From: Palaemon carinicauda
Taxonomy: Eukaryota > Arthropoda > Malacostraca > Decapoda > Palaemonidae
Assembly (NCBI RefSeq): GCF_036898095.1
Contig: NC_090759.1
Span: 18,972,740 to 19,036,739 of the forward strand
Direction of reading: 5' to 3'
DNA: 64,000 nt
Both the position numbers and the translations under genes were made by a program. This document shows, one piece after another, positions 21,125 to 33,620 of this stretch. Position 1 is the stretch's first letter; the number at the start of each line of letters is the position of its first letter. A model generated the notes under the pieces. That model was not told the DNA's origin, ran no database searches, and saw only the letters and a list, made by a program, of their open reading frames with translations.

Positions 21125-23321
21125 TTGTTCCGTAACCGAAATACAAACCACGCTATTTACATTGAGCGACTTACCCCTTAGGTAGGGTGGAAAGTCCCCA
21201 GCCATACTGGCTTTCGCTTTACCAGGGCACTCAGAATCCGAGTGAGTCGCACTCGAGAAAAGGAGTCCCTGCACCTCACAAGTTCCTTGCTCCGCAAGGA
21301 ACCGTGTGGCCTACATAAGCTTGTGTGTGAAGGAAGAAGTGTGACCCATCCTAGGCAGTTGACCTGGAGTTCCAGAAGGAACTCTGGGTTAGGACGTTCC
21401 CAATACCACCTTGTCAGGGTATGGGGGACGCGACAGTATTGACTCAATACTCGGAACACAAGGAAGCATGGTTTACCTGCAGAGGTTCGAGGTCAGCTAT
21501 GCAGAGACCAGGATGCTGCTTCCCCGTAGAGGGATGATGAAGAAAGAAATAATGGCCAGACATACTTCTTTCATTCATGCAGACTAAAACCTGATAACAA
21601 TGCCCTCAATTTTCTGCTACCTGTCCAAAAAGGAGCCTGAGGTTAGACCAGCTGTTGTGTAACCACCACAGAGCGATAGAAGACGTATCGAAACTCCTGT
21701 GGGTCACGCCCTGCAGGAAGCGGGCTGCGAAGGTCATTAGACGCTTCCAGACTCCAGCTTGTAGCACCTGCGTCACAGAGTAGTATTACTCGAAGGCGAG
21801 GGACGTTGCGATGTATCCAACATCGTGCTGTAGGGCGACGTGATGAGGGAGGGTCTGGAGACAGGTTGAGATGAATGTCCTTGAGTCCGAGCTGAAGAGG
21901 TATACTGGTGACTCTCCCCCGTGTCCTCCTTGTGTTCCCAAATCGGCTGCAACTGAGGACAAACTGCAGCTGTTCCCAAAGCTAACCTCTCGATTCCTTT
22001 ACTGGCAAGAAAGAGAAGGTTTTGGGATATCAGATACAGAATGGAGACTCGAAATCTTGAAGGAATTGGACCGAAGGGCCAAGACCCCAAGATTCTGAGT
22101 CTAGCCAACAACTCAGGAGCGAACCTGAATGTTGCCTCCCCCTCTTCCTTAGAAAGGGCGGAGTCGTACGAGACCAAGATGATTGCTTACACACTGGCCG
22201 CGGCCAGAGTGAGCAGGAGACCCGAGACGGAATACAATCCGAGGCCTGTCGTAAAGGGTCTTGAGAAGATCTCTTAAGGGACTAAAAAGTCCGAGCCATG
22301 CTCCAAGTTGGAGGTCTTACTCCGACTAGGGCAGGGACGATCGTAGCTTTGCATGAGCGAGGAAAGATCCAGCAGGCAGGAAAAAGTTATTCCTTTAAGC
22401 CTGAAGGTTAGGGAAAGGCTGAGCGACAAGCTTCATTGCCGAGAGCGGAAAGGAGTTTCCTCCCGCCGAAAGGCAATAAGACCGTTATTGCTGGAGAAGA
22501 GGCCTCAAGGGAAGAGGTATATCTTCCACGGCACCAACCACCGAAGGCTCTTCACTTCGCCTGGAAGACCCCTGCGGATGACTATCGCAGATGACGCGAC
22601 CTCCGTCCAGCGACTGTAGCGGGTTGTCTCTTCTTGAGGAGGAGGTGTAGGACTCCAAGCATGAAGCCAAAGCGACGCCCCGGTTCGTGAAAGATGTTGC
22701 AGTGTGGTTGTTTGAGTAGTCTGTGCCGTGGGAGAAGCTCTCCCGGGAGGTCCGTCAGGTGAAGCAGAGGGTCCAGAAACCGTTCTGCGCATAGTCCCAG
22801 TGGAGCTCTCCCATTGAAAGGTTGACAGACAACCTGGTCTTGTTGAGACCCATTGTCCACAGACAAAAAGGAGGGAAGACGCAGTCGTCAAAGTTGTCCC
22901 ACCATCACCGGAATGCATCTTGCCAGAGTCTCGGGGTCTGAGACTGGGGGGAAGAACAGCGGAAGCTTGAGGTTCCAAGCTGTCGCGATCAAGTCCCCCA
23001 GACCAGGACTTGCTGGTTACATAAGGCCAAAGACCCCCAGGTACACTCTCTCTACGAGGCTCTGCTCGGATAGTCGGAGAGAATATTCCTCTGCCTGGAA
23101 TGAGAGAGCCGATGGTGGTATTGAGAGTATCTCAATCATCTCGGTATCTCTACTGCAAGATGTGGAGGTGTGAAAATGCGTCCCCTGCTGGTTGGAACAC
23201 GCCAGAATAATGAAGTCGACGCGCACGGAGCGACTCGGCAGGAGCTGTAGGATCTGTAGGGGGCCAGACTACGGCCCCTAAGCCTGCCTGAAAGATGGAG
23301 AGGTATTCTTCAGGTCCTGAC
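21125..23321 (-). pseudogene. Element F downstream coding remnant, unassigned
   Basis: GC-rich, with many short frames on both strands and no long one. By position it should hold the RNase H and YR parts of F, downstream of RT on the minus strand. I could not identify catalytic motifs of either with confidence. It is unique sequence that flanks the tandem array on the left. Confidence 0.35.
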
Positions 23322-23519
23322 CATAGGCCTGGACCGGAACATGCCCCCCCCCCCCTTTTTTTTGACGAGTCCGAGAACAGCATCAAGAATGTGGGGAAAG
23401 GACGTGAATATCCACTACCATCAAGAGGTTCCATAGGTCAACACCCATTGCAGGCCTAATAGTTCCGCTGGTCCCATAGGGGCCAGGAAGTCCGGTTAAT
23501 CGTTGCCTGAAGCTACCGG

Positions 23520-24290
23520 AACTTGGACCGGCCCACATGGAACTTATCCTGAGGCGACCGTTCGGAACTATAGACGGGTCAATGAGGAAAGGAGAACTAG
23601 GAAATGTTCCAAGGAATGGCTGAAAGCTCTGCTTGACCGAGAACAGGTACTGCGACTCTCCTCAGCCTTGCCATAGTCAACTGAAGGGAAGGCTCGGAGG
23701 AGGTGGCAACAGAATCTGGCGTCCCCAGGTGGTCACCCATCCAAGTACCGACCAGAACCGACGTTGCTTAACCTCGCTGGACGGACGAGAAGCGGGGTTT
23801 CTAACGTGGTAAGGCCGTTGACTCAATATCATGGCCAGATACTCCAGATGTTGAGGCAGAAGAGAGAAGGCTCTAGCAAAATACCATGAACCCACACTCG
23901 TGGTAAGCATCCGGAAGCTTGTCCCGGCGCTGAAGAAGGTCGAACCCGAGACTACCAGAGTTGACCAGCCCTCCAAAAAGCGAAGGAGGCGGAAGCCTGC
24001 ACCTGAGCGACCATGAGGAAAGCAAGGAGAGTTCTCTGGGGAAAAAAACCTGCAATGCCACGGCGGGATCGCCACACTGCATCATAAGCAGGAGTACCTG
24101 CAGTCTAGGCTGAATTCCACGAGCTCCCTGGAAGATGGATGGAATGGGAACTGAAAGTACCCGTCCTTCCGATCCAGGGTTTAAGGAGTCCTGTCGCCTC
24201 GTTACCAGTCTGATCGATTCTGCTGTTCTACGCTGGACGAAGTTTGTTCGACAAACTTGATCAGGGCTGAGAGGTCGACTACGGAACTCC
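23520..24290 (-). pseudogene. Unit 1 RT fragment interrupted by 5S-like sequence
   Basis: Minus-strand blocks in order are VVDLSALIKFVEQTSS (about 24239-24282), RKDGYFQFPFHPSSRELVEF (about 24110-24172), RLLRFLEGWS (about 23965-23995), HLEYLAMIL ending at 23823, a 118-bp 5S-like insert, and then VPNGRLRISSMW (about 23537-23575). In active RTs of this group the third block reads LDDW; here it is LEGW, so both palm aspartates are changed. Stops and frame changes occur between blocks. It is inactive. Confidence 0.7.
23705..23822 (-). rRNA. 5S rRNA-like sequence, copy 1
   Basis: On the minus strand it runs from GTCAACGGCC to TCTGTTGCC, 118 nt, close to the 119-121 nt of animal 5S. Box A (GTTAAGCAACGTCGG) is at 23759-23773 and box C (TACTTGGATGGGTGACC) at 23731-23747, with correct spacing. 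The two ends can pair as helix I with one mismatch. No T-run terminator follows, and RT coding sequence flanks both sides, so it is probably a captured 5S copy and not part of a regular 5S cluster. Copies 1-3 read GGCCTTACCA where most 5S genes have GGCCATACCA. Confidence 0.75.
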
Positions 24291-25609
24291 CAACTCAGAT
24301 ACTTCCTTACAAGAAAGGATCGACTGAAGAAGCCGGGGGTGAAGCCGTCGATGATCCCAAGGAGGACCTTCTCCTAAGGTATGGATCATTCTGCCCAAAC
24401 GGGCAACTCTTGCCGACCCTATGGCATAGAGGTTCAGAGACACTGAATTCGCTGACAGAGACGGCAGGCGCGATATCCTTGGCTGATCAAAGAGATCGTG
24501 CGGGAATGGGCATCGGGAAGCTGTCATCCGGAAAAGAAACTTTAAGCATCCTCCCAGCGAGAAGCCTGCAAGGCGGGGGGGGGGGGGGGGCCAATCCTAG
24601 AGTACGTGAACTCTGCTGCTCCCGTTAGGACTATGCCCCCCCCCCCGGGGGAGCCTCCCGTGCCATCTGTTCCTGACAGGAGGATACTGCAATTGGACAC
24701 CTTGTCTGAGTTGTCGTAGCCGATAACTTAGGCCGAAGTGGTTGAAAGAAAAAGGCCGGGAGCCCTACAGAGTCTGGAAAAAAGCGTCTTGGAGGAGTGA
24801 AAACGGAAGTCGATTTCCTCCGCACAGCCACTGTCTAAGTCTCTGTCCTTGGGCACAAACAAACTCTTCTCAAGGATGGAAGGGTGTCTGAGGTTGTCGA
24901 CATCCACGGATGAGACACCCAAAAGGAAGCCCTCGGTCAGCGCGTCCAGATGGTCCAACATCGAGCTTGCCCGCAAGTTAGATACTTAACGACGAAACGC
25001 CAAGGTGCCTGAGTCCGAGAGGAGGAAAGTACCCATGATCTTCCAGTAGCTTCCTTGAACCAAACCTCGGGCTGTAAACGAGGAGGGAAAGGACCTGCTA
25101 AGCCCCCTACACGAGGTGGAGAAGAGGAAGGGGTAAGCAGTCACCCTTTGGCCGATGGAGAAATCTCGAACGGAAAGCCCCCGCCAAAAATCCTTCCAGG
25201 GAATGACGGAGAAGGGCTAACCCAGGTTCTGGAAAGAGGAGTGTTGCTCAGACCTTCCTGAATAATCTTCCTATTCTTGCAAGTGCCATGCTCTGTGTTT
25301 ACGGGGTGAGGCCGTGTTCTGGAAATACGCTCCAGAAGAACTCGCCAGGGCTGGCCTTGCTGCGAAAACCCCAATGGGAATCGTGGTCGCAATCACCCTG
25401 GAGCTCACGCGATGGTAATTCAATGATTTGTGCGTGGGCGAACGTGGAAACGCTCATGCGCGGTCACGCAGGAACGCAAACGAAGGAGAGCGAAGGAGCA
25501 CAGAAGGAGGGCGAGCGTGGTAGGAAGGGCGAGAGCTGGTGGTCGGTGAGCGATAACCCATAGACGTGCAATGGACACTGCAAGAATTAAGCCGACATTA
25601 GTGCGAAGA

Positions 25610-26036
25610 AACACCGTCGGTCCGCGCGGCGGAACACCGTCGGTCCGCGCGGCGGAACACCGTCGGTCCGCGCGGCGGAACACCGTCGGTCCGCGCGGCG
25701 GAACACCGTCGGTCCGCCCGGCGGAACACCGTCGGTCCGCCCGGCGGAACACCGTCGGTCCGCCCGGCGGAACACCGTCGGTCCGCGGGGCGGAACACCG
25801 TCGGTCCGCCCGGCGGAACACCGTCGGTCCGCCCGGCGGAACACCGTCGGTCCGCCCGGCGGAACACCGTCGGTGCGCCCGGCGGAACACTGTCGGTCCG
25901 CGGGGCGGAACACCGTCGGTCCGCGGGGCGGAACACCGTCGGTCCGCGGGGTGGAACACCGTCGGTCCACGCGGCGGAACACCGTCGGTCCGCGGGGTCG
26001 GAACACCGTCGGTCCGCGCGGCGGAACACCGTCGGT
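25610..26036. repeat. 23-bp GC-rich minisatellite, unit 1 (about 18.6 copies)
   Basis: Repeat unit AACACCGTCGGTCCGCGCGG plus CGG. Variants centre on one triplet position: CGCGCGG, CGCCCGG or CGCGGGG. Because 23 is not a multiple of 3, each strand reads as a 23-residue peptide repeat in all frames without stops. The long frames here are therefore artefacts. Confidence 0.95.
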
Positions 26037-27706
26037 AGAACATTGGAGAGTATGTGCGCGGACGCGCAGGCGAGCGGTCGCGCGGGCGCGCAGGCGAGCG
26101 GTCGCACGGGCGCGCAGGCGAGCGGTCGCGCGGGCGCGCAGGTGAATGGGCGTGAGGGTGGGCAGGTGAATGAGCGCGTGTCCGAGGCGGCGAACGCAAG
26201 CGCTGGCGCGATAGCGAGGAAACGCGCTGCCGCGTGGGTGAGGAAGACCGCTGGCGGTGTGGATCAACAGGCGATCGGTGGTGAGCTGGTGAGCGCTGAC
26301 GCACAGGTGAGCGATGGCGCGTCGGCAAGCGATTGCACGTCGGCAAGCGACGGCGCGTTGGCGAGCGGTGGTGCGTTACCAAAACGCTAGCGAGCAGATG
26401 AAGAATCGCGCGGGTGCGTAGGCGGTTGCCAACGCGAGAGAGAGTAGTGATGGTTAGCACGCATCGCGCTAACAGATGGCGCGCAGGTGCATCAGGAAGG
26501 TGAGCGCTGAAGCCAGCTGTTAATCAGGCAATCCTAGACGGTAGGAAAACCGTTGGCGCCCATTGATGCGTGGCAAAGAAGGGCACGCAGATGTGCGCTG
26601 GCAAATGAAGAAAGTTGGCGCACAGAAGGACAGAAAAAAAGGTGAGCGCTGGCGAGCAGGAGGAAGATCTACGGCAAGACTCAGCTACCGGGGATCGTGG
26701 TCCACAGCAGGCGAGCGCTAGATCGTTACTGATGGTGGTCAGGGGAACTGACACGCGTGGCGATCGTTGACGCGTAGGAGATCGCTGGCGAGCAGGTGAA
26801 CGTTGACGCGTCTAAGGTCGCTGGCGAGCTGTTGATTGCTGACGAGCAGAAGGCAACGCGTGGAAGCCTGCGCATAGAAAAAGAGTCCTTGACCCAGACC
26901 TGAACCAAAGTTCTAGATCGCGAGGGCGAACGTGGGCGCACAGGGCGCATAACAGGAACCAACAGGAACAGCAGAGATGATCATCATGAGAGCGCTGACG
27001 AACAGGAGAGCGCTGGCGATTAGGAGAGTGCTAGCGATCAGGTAGCGCTGATGAGCAGGAGAGCGCCTGTGCGCTAACACTGAGCAGGAGCAGGAGCAGG
27101 AGCGAACACAGCAGAAGGGCACGCAGGGGAACCCTGACACGCAAGGGAAGCACCCCCGTGGGAGGTAACCCTTTGCCCCAGAGGGATCGTTGTCCGTCGG
27201 GAGACAGATGTCCATCAGAAGACCGTTGCCTTTCCGCCGGGAGACTGATATCCGTTGGAAGACTGTTGTCCGTCGGGAAGACCGTTGTCCGTAAGGAAGA
27301 CCGTTGCCCATCGGAAGACGAGATCATAGGCCTGGACCGGAACATGCCCCCCCCCCTTTTTTTTTGACGAGTCCGAGAACAGCATCAAGAATGTGGGGAA
27401 AGGACGAGAATATCCACTACCATCAAGAGGTTCCATAGGTCAACACCCATTGCAGGCCTAATAGTTCCGCTGGTCCCATATGGGCCAGGAAGTCCGGTTA
27501 ATCGTTGCCTGAAACTACCGGAACTTGGACCGGCCCACATGGAACTTATCCTGAGGCGACCGTTCGGAACTATAGACGGGTCAATGAGGAAAGGAGAACT
27601 AGGAAACATTCCAAGGAATGGCTGAAAGCTCTGCTTGACCGAGAACAGGTACTGCGACTCTCCTCAGCCTTGCCATAGTCAACTGAAGGGAAGGCTCGGA
27701 GGAGGT

Positions 27707-27824
27707 GGCAACAGAATCTGGCGTCCCCAGGTGGTCACCCATCCAAGTACCGACCAGAACCGACGTTGCTTAACCTCGCTGGACGGACGAGAAGCGGGGT
27801 TTCTAACGTGGTAAGGCCGTTGAC
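27707..27824 (-). rRNA. 5S rRNA-like sequence, copy 2
   Basis: Identical by eye to copy 1, including box A, box C and the GGCCTTACCA variant. It is flanked by the same RT blocks. Confidence 0.75.
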
Positions 27825-29617
27825 TCAATATCATGGCCAGATACTCCAGATGTTGAGGCAGAAGAGAGAAGGCTCCTAGCAAAATACCATGAACCCACAC
27901 TCGTGGTAAGCATCCGGAAGCTTGTCCCGGCGCTGAAGAAGGTCGAACCCGAGACTACCAGAGTTGACCAGCCCTCCAAAAAGCGAAGGAGGCGGAAGCC
28001 TGCACCTGAGCGACCATGAGGAAAGCAAGGAGAGTTCTCTGGGGAAAAAAACCTGCAATGCCACGGCGGGATCGCCACACTGCATCATAAGCAGGAGTAC
28101 CTGCAGTCTAGGCTGAATTCCACGAGCTCCCTGGAAGATGGATGGAATGGGAACTGAAAGTACCCGTCCTTCCGATCCAGGGTTTAAGGAGTCCTGTCGC
28201 CTCGTTACCAGTCTGATCGATTCTGCTGTTCTACGCTGGACGAAGTTTGTTCGACAAACTTGATCAGGGCTGAGAGGTCGACTACGGAACTCCCAACTCA
28301 GATACTTCCTTACAAGAAAGGATCGACTGAAGAAGCCGGGGGTGAAGCCGTCGATGATCCCAAGGAGGACCTTCTCCTAAGGTATGGATCATTCTGCCCA
28401 AACGGGCAACTCTTGCCGACCCTATGGCATAGAGGTTCAGAGACACTGAATTCGCTGACAGAGACGGCAGGCGCGATATCCTTGGCTGATCAAAGAGATC
28501 GTGCGGGAATGGGCATCGGGAAGCTGTCATCCGGAAAAGAAACTTTAAGCATCCTCCCAGCGAGAAGCCTGCAAGGCGGGGGGGGGGGGGGGGCCAATCC
28601 TAGAGTTCGTGAACTCTGCTGCTCCCGTTAGGACTATGCCCCCCCCCCCCCCCCGGGGGAGCCTCCCGTGCCATCTGTTCCTGACAGGAGGATACTGCAA
28701 TTGGACACCTTGTCTGAGTTGTCGTAGCCGATAACTTAGGCCGAAGTGGTTGAAAGAAAAAGGCCGGGAGCCCTACAGAGTCTGGAAAAAAGCGTCTTGG
28801 AGGAGTGAAAACGGAAGTCGATTTCCTCCGCACAGCCGCTGTCTAAGTCTCTGTCCTTGGGCACAAACAAACTCTTCTCAAGGATGGAAGGGTGTCTGAG
28901 GTTGTCGACATCCACGGATGAGACACCCAAAAGGAAGCCCTCGGTCAGCGCGTCCAGATGGTCCAACATCGAGCTTGCCCGCAAGTTAGATACTTAACGA
29001 CGAAACGCCAAGGTGCCTGAGTCCGAGAGGAGGAAAGTACCCATGATCTTCCAGTAGCTTCCTTGAACCAAACCTCGGGCTGTAAACGAGGAGGGAAAGG
29101 ACCTGCTAAGCCCCCTACACGAGGTGGAGAAGAGGAAGGGGTAAGCAGTCACCCTTTGGCCGATGGAGAAATCTCGAACGGAAAGCCCCCGCCAAAAATC
29201 CTTCCAGGGAATGACGGAGAAGGGCTAACCCAGGTTCTGGAAAGAGGAGTGTTGCTCAGACCTTCCTGAATAATCTTCCTATTCTTGCAAGTGCCATGCT
29301 CTGTGTTTACGGGGTGAGGCCGTGTTCTGGAAATACGCTCCAGAAGAACTCGCCAGGGCTGGCCTTGCTGCGAAAACCCCAATGGGAATCGTGGTCGCAA
29401 TCACCCTGGAGCTCACGCGATGGTAATTCAATGATTTGTGCGTGGGCGAACGTGGAAACGCTCATGCGCGGTCACGCAGGAACGCAAACGAAGGAGAGCG
29501 AAGGAGCACAGAAGGAGGGCGAGCGTGGTAGGAAGGGCGAGAGCTGGTGGTCGGTGAGCGATAACCCATAGACGTGCAATGGACACTGCAAGAATTAAGC
29601 CGACATTAGTGCGAAGA

Positions 29618-30044
29618 AACACCGTCGGTCCGCGCGGCGGAACACCGTCGGTCCGCGCGGCGGAACACCGTCGGTCCGCGCGGCGGAACACCGTCGGTCC
29701 GCGCGGCGGAACACCGTCGGTCTGCGCGGCGGAACACCGTCGGTCCGCCCGGCGGAACACCGTCGGTCCGCCCGGCGGAACACCGTCGGTCCGCGGGGCG
29801 GAACACCGTCGGTCCGCCCGGCGGAACCCCGTCGGTCCGCCCGGCGGAACACCGTCGGTCCGCCCGGCGGAACACCGTCGGTGCGCCCGGCGGAACACTG
29901 TCGGTTAGCGGGGCGGAACACCGTCGGTCCGCGGGGCGGAACACCGTCGGTCCGCGGGGTGGAACACCGTCGGTCCACGCGGCGGAACACCGTCGGTCCG
30001 CGGGGTCGGAACACCGTCGGTCCGCGCGGCGGAACACCGTCGGT
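29618..30044. repeat. 23-bp minisatellite, unit 2
   Basis: Same copy number as unit 1. It is distinguished by one TCTGCGCGG, one GGAACCCCG and one GGTTAGCGG variant unit. Confidence 0.95.
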
Positions 30045-31714
30045 AGAACATTGGAGAGTATGTGCGCGGACGCGCAGGCGAGCGGTCGCGCGGGCGCGCA
30101 GGCGAGCGGTCGCACGGGCGCGCAGGCGAGCGGTCGCGCGGGCGCGCAGGTGAATGGGCGTGAGGGTGGGCAGGTGAATGAGCGCGTGTCCGAGGCGGCG
30201 AACGCAAGCGCTGGCGCGATAGCGAGGTAACGCGCTGCTGCGTGGGTGAGGAAGACCGCTGGCGGTGTGGATCAACAGGCGATCGGTGGTGAGCTGGTGA
30301 GCGCTGACGCACAGGTGAGCGATGGCGCGTCGGCAAGCGATTGCACGTCGGCAAGCGACGGCGCGTTGGCGAGCGGTGGTGCGTTACCAAAACGCTAGCG
30401 AGCAGATGAAGAATCGCGCGGGTGCGTAGGCGGTTGCCAACGCGAGAGAGAGTAGTGATGGTTAGCACGCATCGCGCTAACAGATGGCGCGCAGGTGCAT
30501 CAGGAAGGTGAGCGCTGAAGCCAGCTGTTAATCAGGCAATCCTAGACGGTAGGAAAACCGTTGGCGCCCATTGATGCGTGGCAAAGAAGGGCACGCAGAT
30601 GTGCGCTGGCAAATGAAGAAAGTTGGCGCACAGAAGGACAGAAAAAAAGGTGAGCGCTGGCGAGCAGGAGGAAGATCTACGGCAAGACTCAGCTACCGGG
30701 GATCGTGGTCCACAGCAGGCGAGCGCTAGATCGTTACTGATGGTGGTCAGGGGAACTGACACGCGTGGCGATCGTTGACGCGTAGGAGATCGCTGGCGAG
30801 CAGGTGAACGTTGACGCGTCTAAGGTCGCTGGCGAGCTGTTGATTGCTGACGAGCAGAAGGCAACGCGTGGAAGCCTGCGCATAGAAAAAGAGTCCTTGA
30901 CCCAGACCTGAACCAAAGTTCTAGATCGCGAGGGCGAACGTGGGCGCACAGGGCGCATAACAGGAACCAACAGGAACAGCAGAGATGATCATCATGAGAG
31001 CGCTGACGAACAGGAGAGCGCTGGCGATTAGGAGAGTGCTAGCGATCAGGTAGCGCTGATGAGCAGGAGAGCGCCTGTGCGCTAACACTGAGCAGGAGCA
31101 GGAGCAGGAGCGAACACAGCAGAAGGGCACGCAGGGGAACCCTGACACGCAAGGGAAGCACCCCCGTGGGAGGTAACCCTTTGCCCCAGAGGGATCGTTG
31201 TCCGTCGGGAGACAGATGTCCATCAGAAGACCGTTGCCTTTCCGCCGGGAGACTGATATCCGTTGGAAGACTGTTGTCCGTCGGGAAGACCGTTGTCCGT
31301 AAGGAAGACCGTTGCCCATCGGAAGACGAGATCATAGGCCTGGACCGGAACATGCCCCCCCCCCTTTTTTTTTGACGAGTCCGAGAACAGCATCAAGAAT
31401 GTGGGGAAAGGACGAGAATATCCACTACCATCAAGAGGTTCCATAGGTCAACACCCATTGCAGGCCTAATAGTTCCGCTGGTCCCATATGGGCCAGGAAG
31501 TCCGGTTAATCGTTGCCTGAAACTACCGGAACTTGGACCGGCCCACATGGAACTTATCCTGAGGCGACCGTTCGGAACTATAGACGGGTCAATGAGGAAA
31601 GGAGAACTAGGAAACATTCCAAGGAATGGCTGAAAGCTCTGCTTGACCGAGAACAGGTACTGCGACTCTCCTCAGCCTTGCCATAGTCAACTGAAGGGAA
31701 GGCTCGGAGGAGGT

Positions 31715-31832
31715 GGCAACAGAATCTGGCGTCCCCAGGTGGTCACCCATCCAAGTACCGACCAGAACCGACGTTGCTTAACCTCGCTGGACGGACGAGA
31801 AGCGGGGTTTCTAACGTGGTAAGGCCGTTGAC
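31715..31832 (-). rRNA. 5S rRNA-like sequence, copy 3
   Basis: Identical by eye to copies 1 and 2, in the same place within the RT remnant. Confidence 0.75.
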
Positions 31833-33620
31833 TCAATATCATGGCCAGATACTCCAGATGTTGAGGCAGAAGAGAGAAGGCTCCTAGCAAAATACCATGA
31901 ACCCACACTCGTGGTAAGCATCCGGAAGCTTGTCCCGGCGCTGAAGAAGGTCGAACCCGAGACTACCAGAGTTGACCAGCCCTCCAAAAAGCGAAGGAGG
32001 CGGAAGCCTGCACCTGAGCGACCATGAGGAAAGCAAGGAGAGTTCTCTGGGGAAAAAAACCTGCAATGCCACGGCGGGATCGCCACACTGCATCATAAGC
32101 AGGAGTACCTGCAGTCTAGGCTGAATTCCACGAGCTCCCTGGAAGATGGATGGAATGGGAACTGAAAGTACCCGTCCTTCCGATCCAGGGTTTAAGGAGT
32201 CCTGTCGCCTCGTTACCAGTCTGATCGATTCTGCTGTTCTACGCTGGACGAAGTTTGTTCGACAAACTTGATCAGGGCTGAGAGGTCGACTACGGAACTC
32301 CCAACTCAGATACTTCCTTACAAGAAAGGATCGACTGAAGAAGCCGGGGGTGAAGCCGTCGATGATCCCAAGGAGGACCTTCTCCTAAGGTATGGATCAT
32401 TCTGCCCAAACGGGCAACTCTTGCCGACCCTATGGCATAGAGGTTCAGAGACACTGAATTCGCTGACAGAGACGGCAGGCGCGATATCCTTGGCTGATCA
32501 AAGAGATCGTGCGGGAATGGGCATCGGGAAGCTGTCATCCGGAAAAGAAACTTTAAGCATCCTCCCAGCGAGAAGCCTGCAAGGCGGGGGGGGGGGGGCC
32601 AATCCTAGAGTTCGTGAACTCTGCTGCTCCCGTTAGGACTATGCCCCCCCCCCCCCCGGGGGAGCCTCCCGTGCCATCTGTTCCTGACAGGAGGATACTG
32701 CAATTGGACACCTTGTCTGAGTTGTCGTAGCCGATAACTTAGGCCGAAGTGGTTGAAAGAAAAAGGCCGGGAGCCCTACAGAGTCTGGAAAAAAGCGTCT
32801 TGGAGGAGTGAAAACGGAAGTCGATTTCCTCCGCACAGCCGCTGTCTAAGTCTCTGTCCTTGGGCACAAACAAACTCTTCTCAAGGATGGAAGGGTGTCT
32901 GAGGTTGTCGACATCCACGGATGAGACACCCAAAAGGAAGCCCTCGGTCAGCGCGTCCAGATGGTCCAACATCGAGCTTGCCCGCAAGTTAGATACTTAA
33001 CGACGAAACGCCAAGGTGCCTGAGTCCGAGAGGAGGAAAGTACCCATGATCTTCCAGTAGCTTCCTTGAACCAAACCTCGGGCTGTAAACGAGGAGGGAA
33101 AGGACCTGCTAAGCCCCCTACACGAGGTGGAGAAGAGGAAGGGGTAAGCAGTCACCCTTTGGCCGATGGAGAAATCTCGAACGGAAAGCCCCCGCCAAAA
33201 ATCCTTCCAGGGAATGACGGAGAAGGGCTAACCCAGGTTCTGGAAAGAGGAGTGTTGCTCAGACCTTCCTGAATAATCTTCCTATTCTTGCAAGTGCCAT
33301 GCTCTGTGTTTACGGGGTGAGGCCGTGTTCTGGAAATACGCTCCAGAAGAACTCGCCAGGGCTGGCCTTGCTGCGAAAACCCCAATGGGAATCGTGGTCG
33401 CAATCACCCTGGAGCTCACGCGATGGTAATTCAATGATTTGTGCGTGGGCGAACGTGGAAACGCTCATGCGCGGTCACGCAGGAACGCAAACGAAGGAGA
33501 GCGAAGGAGCACAGAAGGAGGGCGAGCGTGGTAGGAAGGGCGAGAGCTGGTGGTCGGTGAGCGATAACCCATAGACGTGCAATGGACACTGCAAGAATTA
33601 AGCCGACATTAGTGCGAAGA

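Larger units (their letters stand above)
23322..27324 (-). repeat. Tandem unit 1 (about 4.0 kb)
   Basis: The unit begins at ATAGGCCTGGACCGGAACAT and ends at GGAAGACGAGATC. On the minus strand its order is an 18-19 bp CCGTTGTCCGTCGG-type repeat (27180-27320), GAGCGCTGGCGAGCAGG-type degenerate repeats (26040-27080), a 23-bp minisatellite (25610-26036), a gag-like stretch (24290-25400), then RT with an embedded 5S-like sequence (23520-24290). A G-run and C-run pair lies at 24578-24650. The left boundary abuts unique sequence, where homology to the next units stops sharply. Units 1, 2 and 3 differ by few substitutions; unit 4 differs more. Confidence 0.9.
27325..31332 (-). repeat. Tandem unit 2 (about 4.0 kb)
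   Basis: Same order as unit 1. RT remnant 27523-28293, 5S-like 27707-27824, 23-bp minisatellite 29618-30044. The G-run and C-run near 28578-28655 are longer than in unit 1. It shares private changes with unit 3, for example GGAACCCCGTCGG and GTCGGTTAGCGG in the minisatellite. Units 2 and 3 are therefore the closest pair. Confidence 0.9.

Noticed and set aside
25610..26036. CRISPR-like array
   Set aside because: Units are directly adjacent with no unique spacers, and the context is a eukaryotic retroelement.
25420..26460. Long open frames of 155-346 codons through the 23-bp repeats
   Set aside because: All six frames are open because the repeat has no stop in any phase. The peptides are compositional and change with array length, so I do not call genes here.
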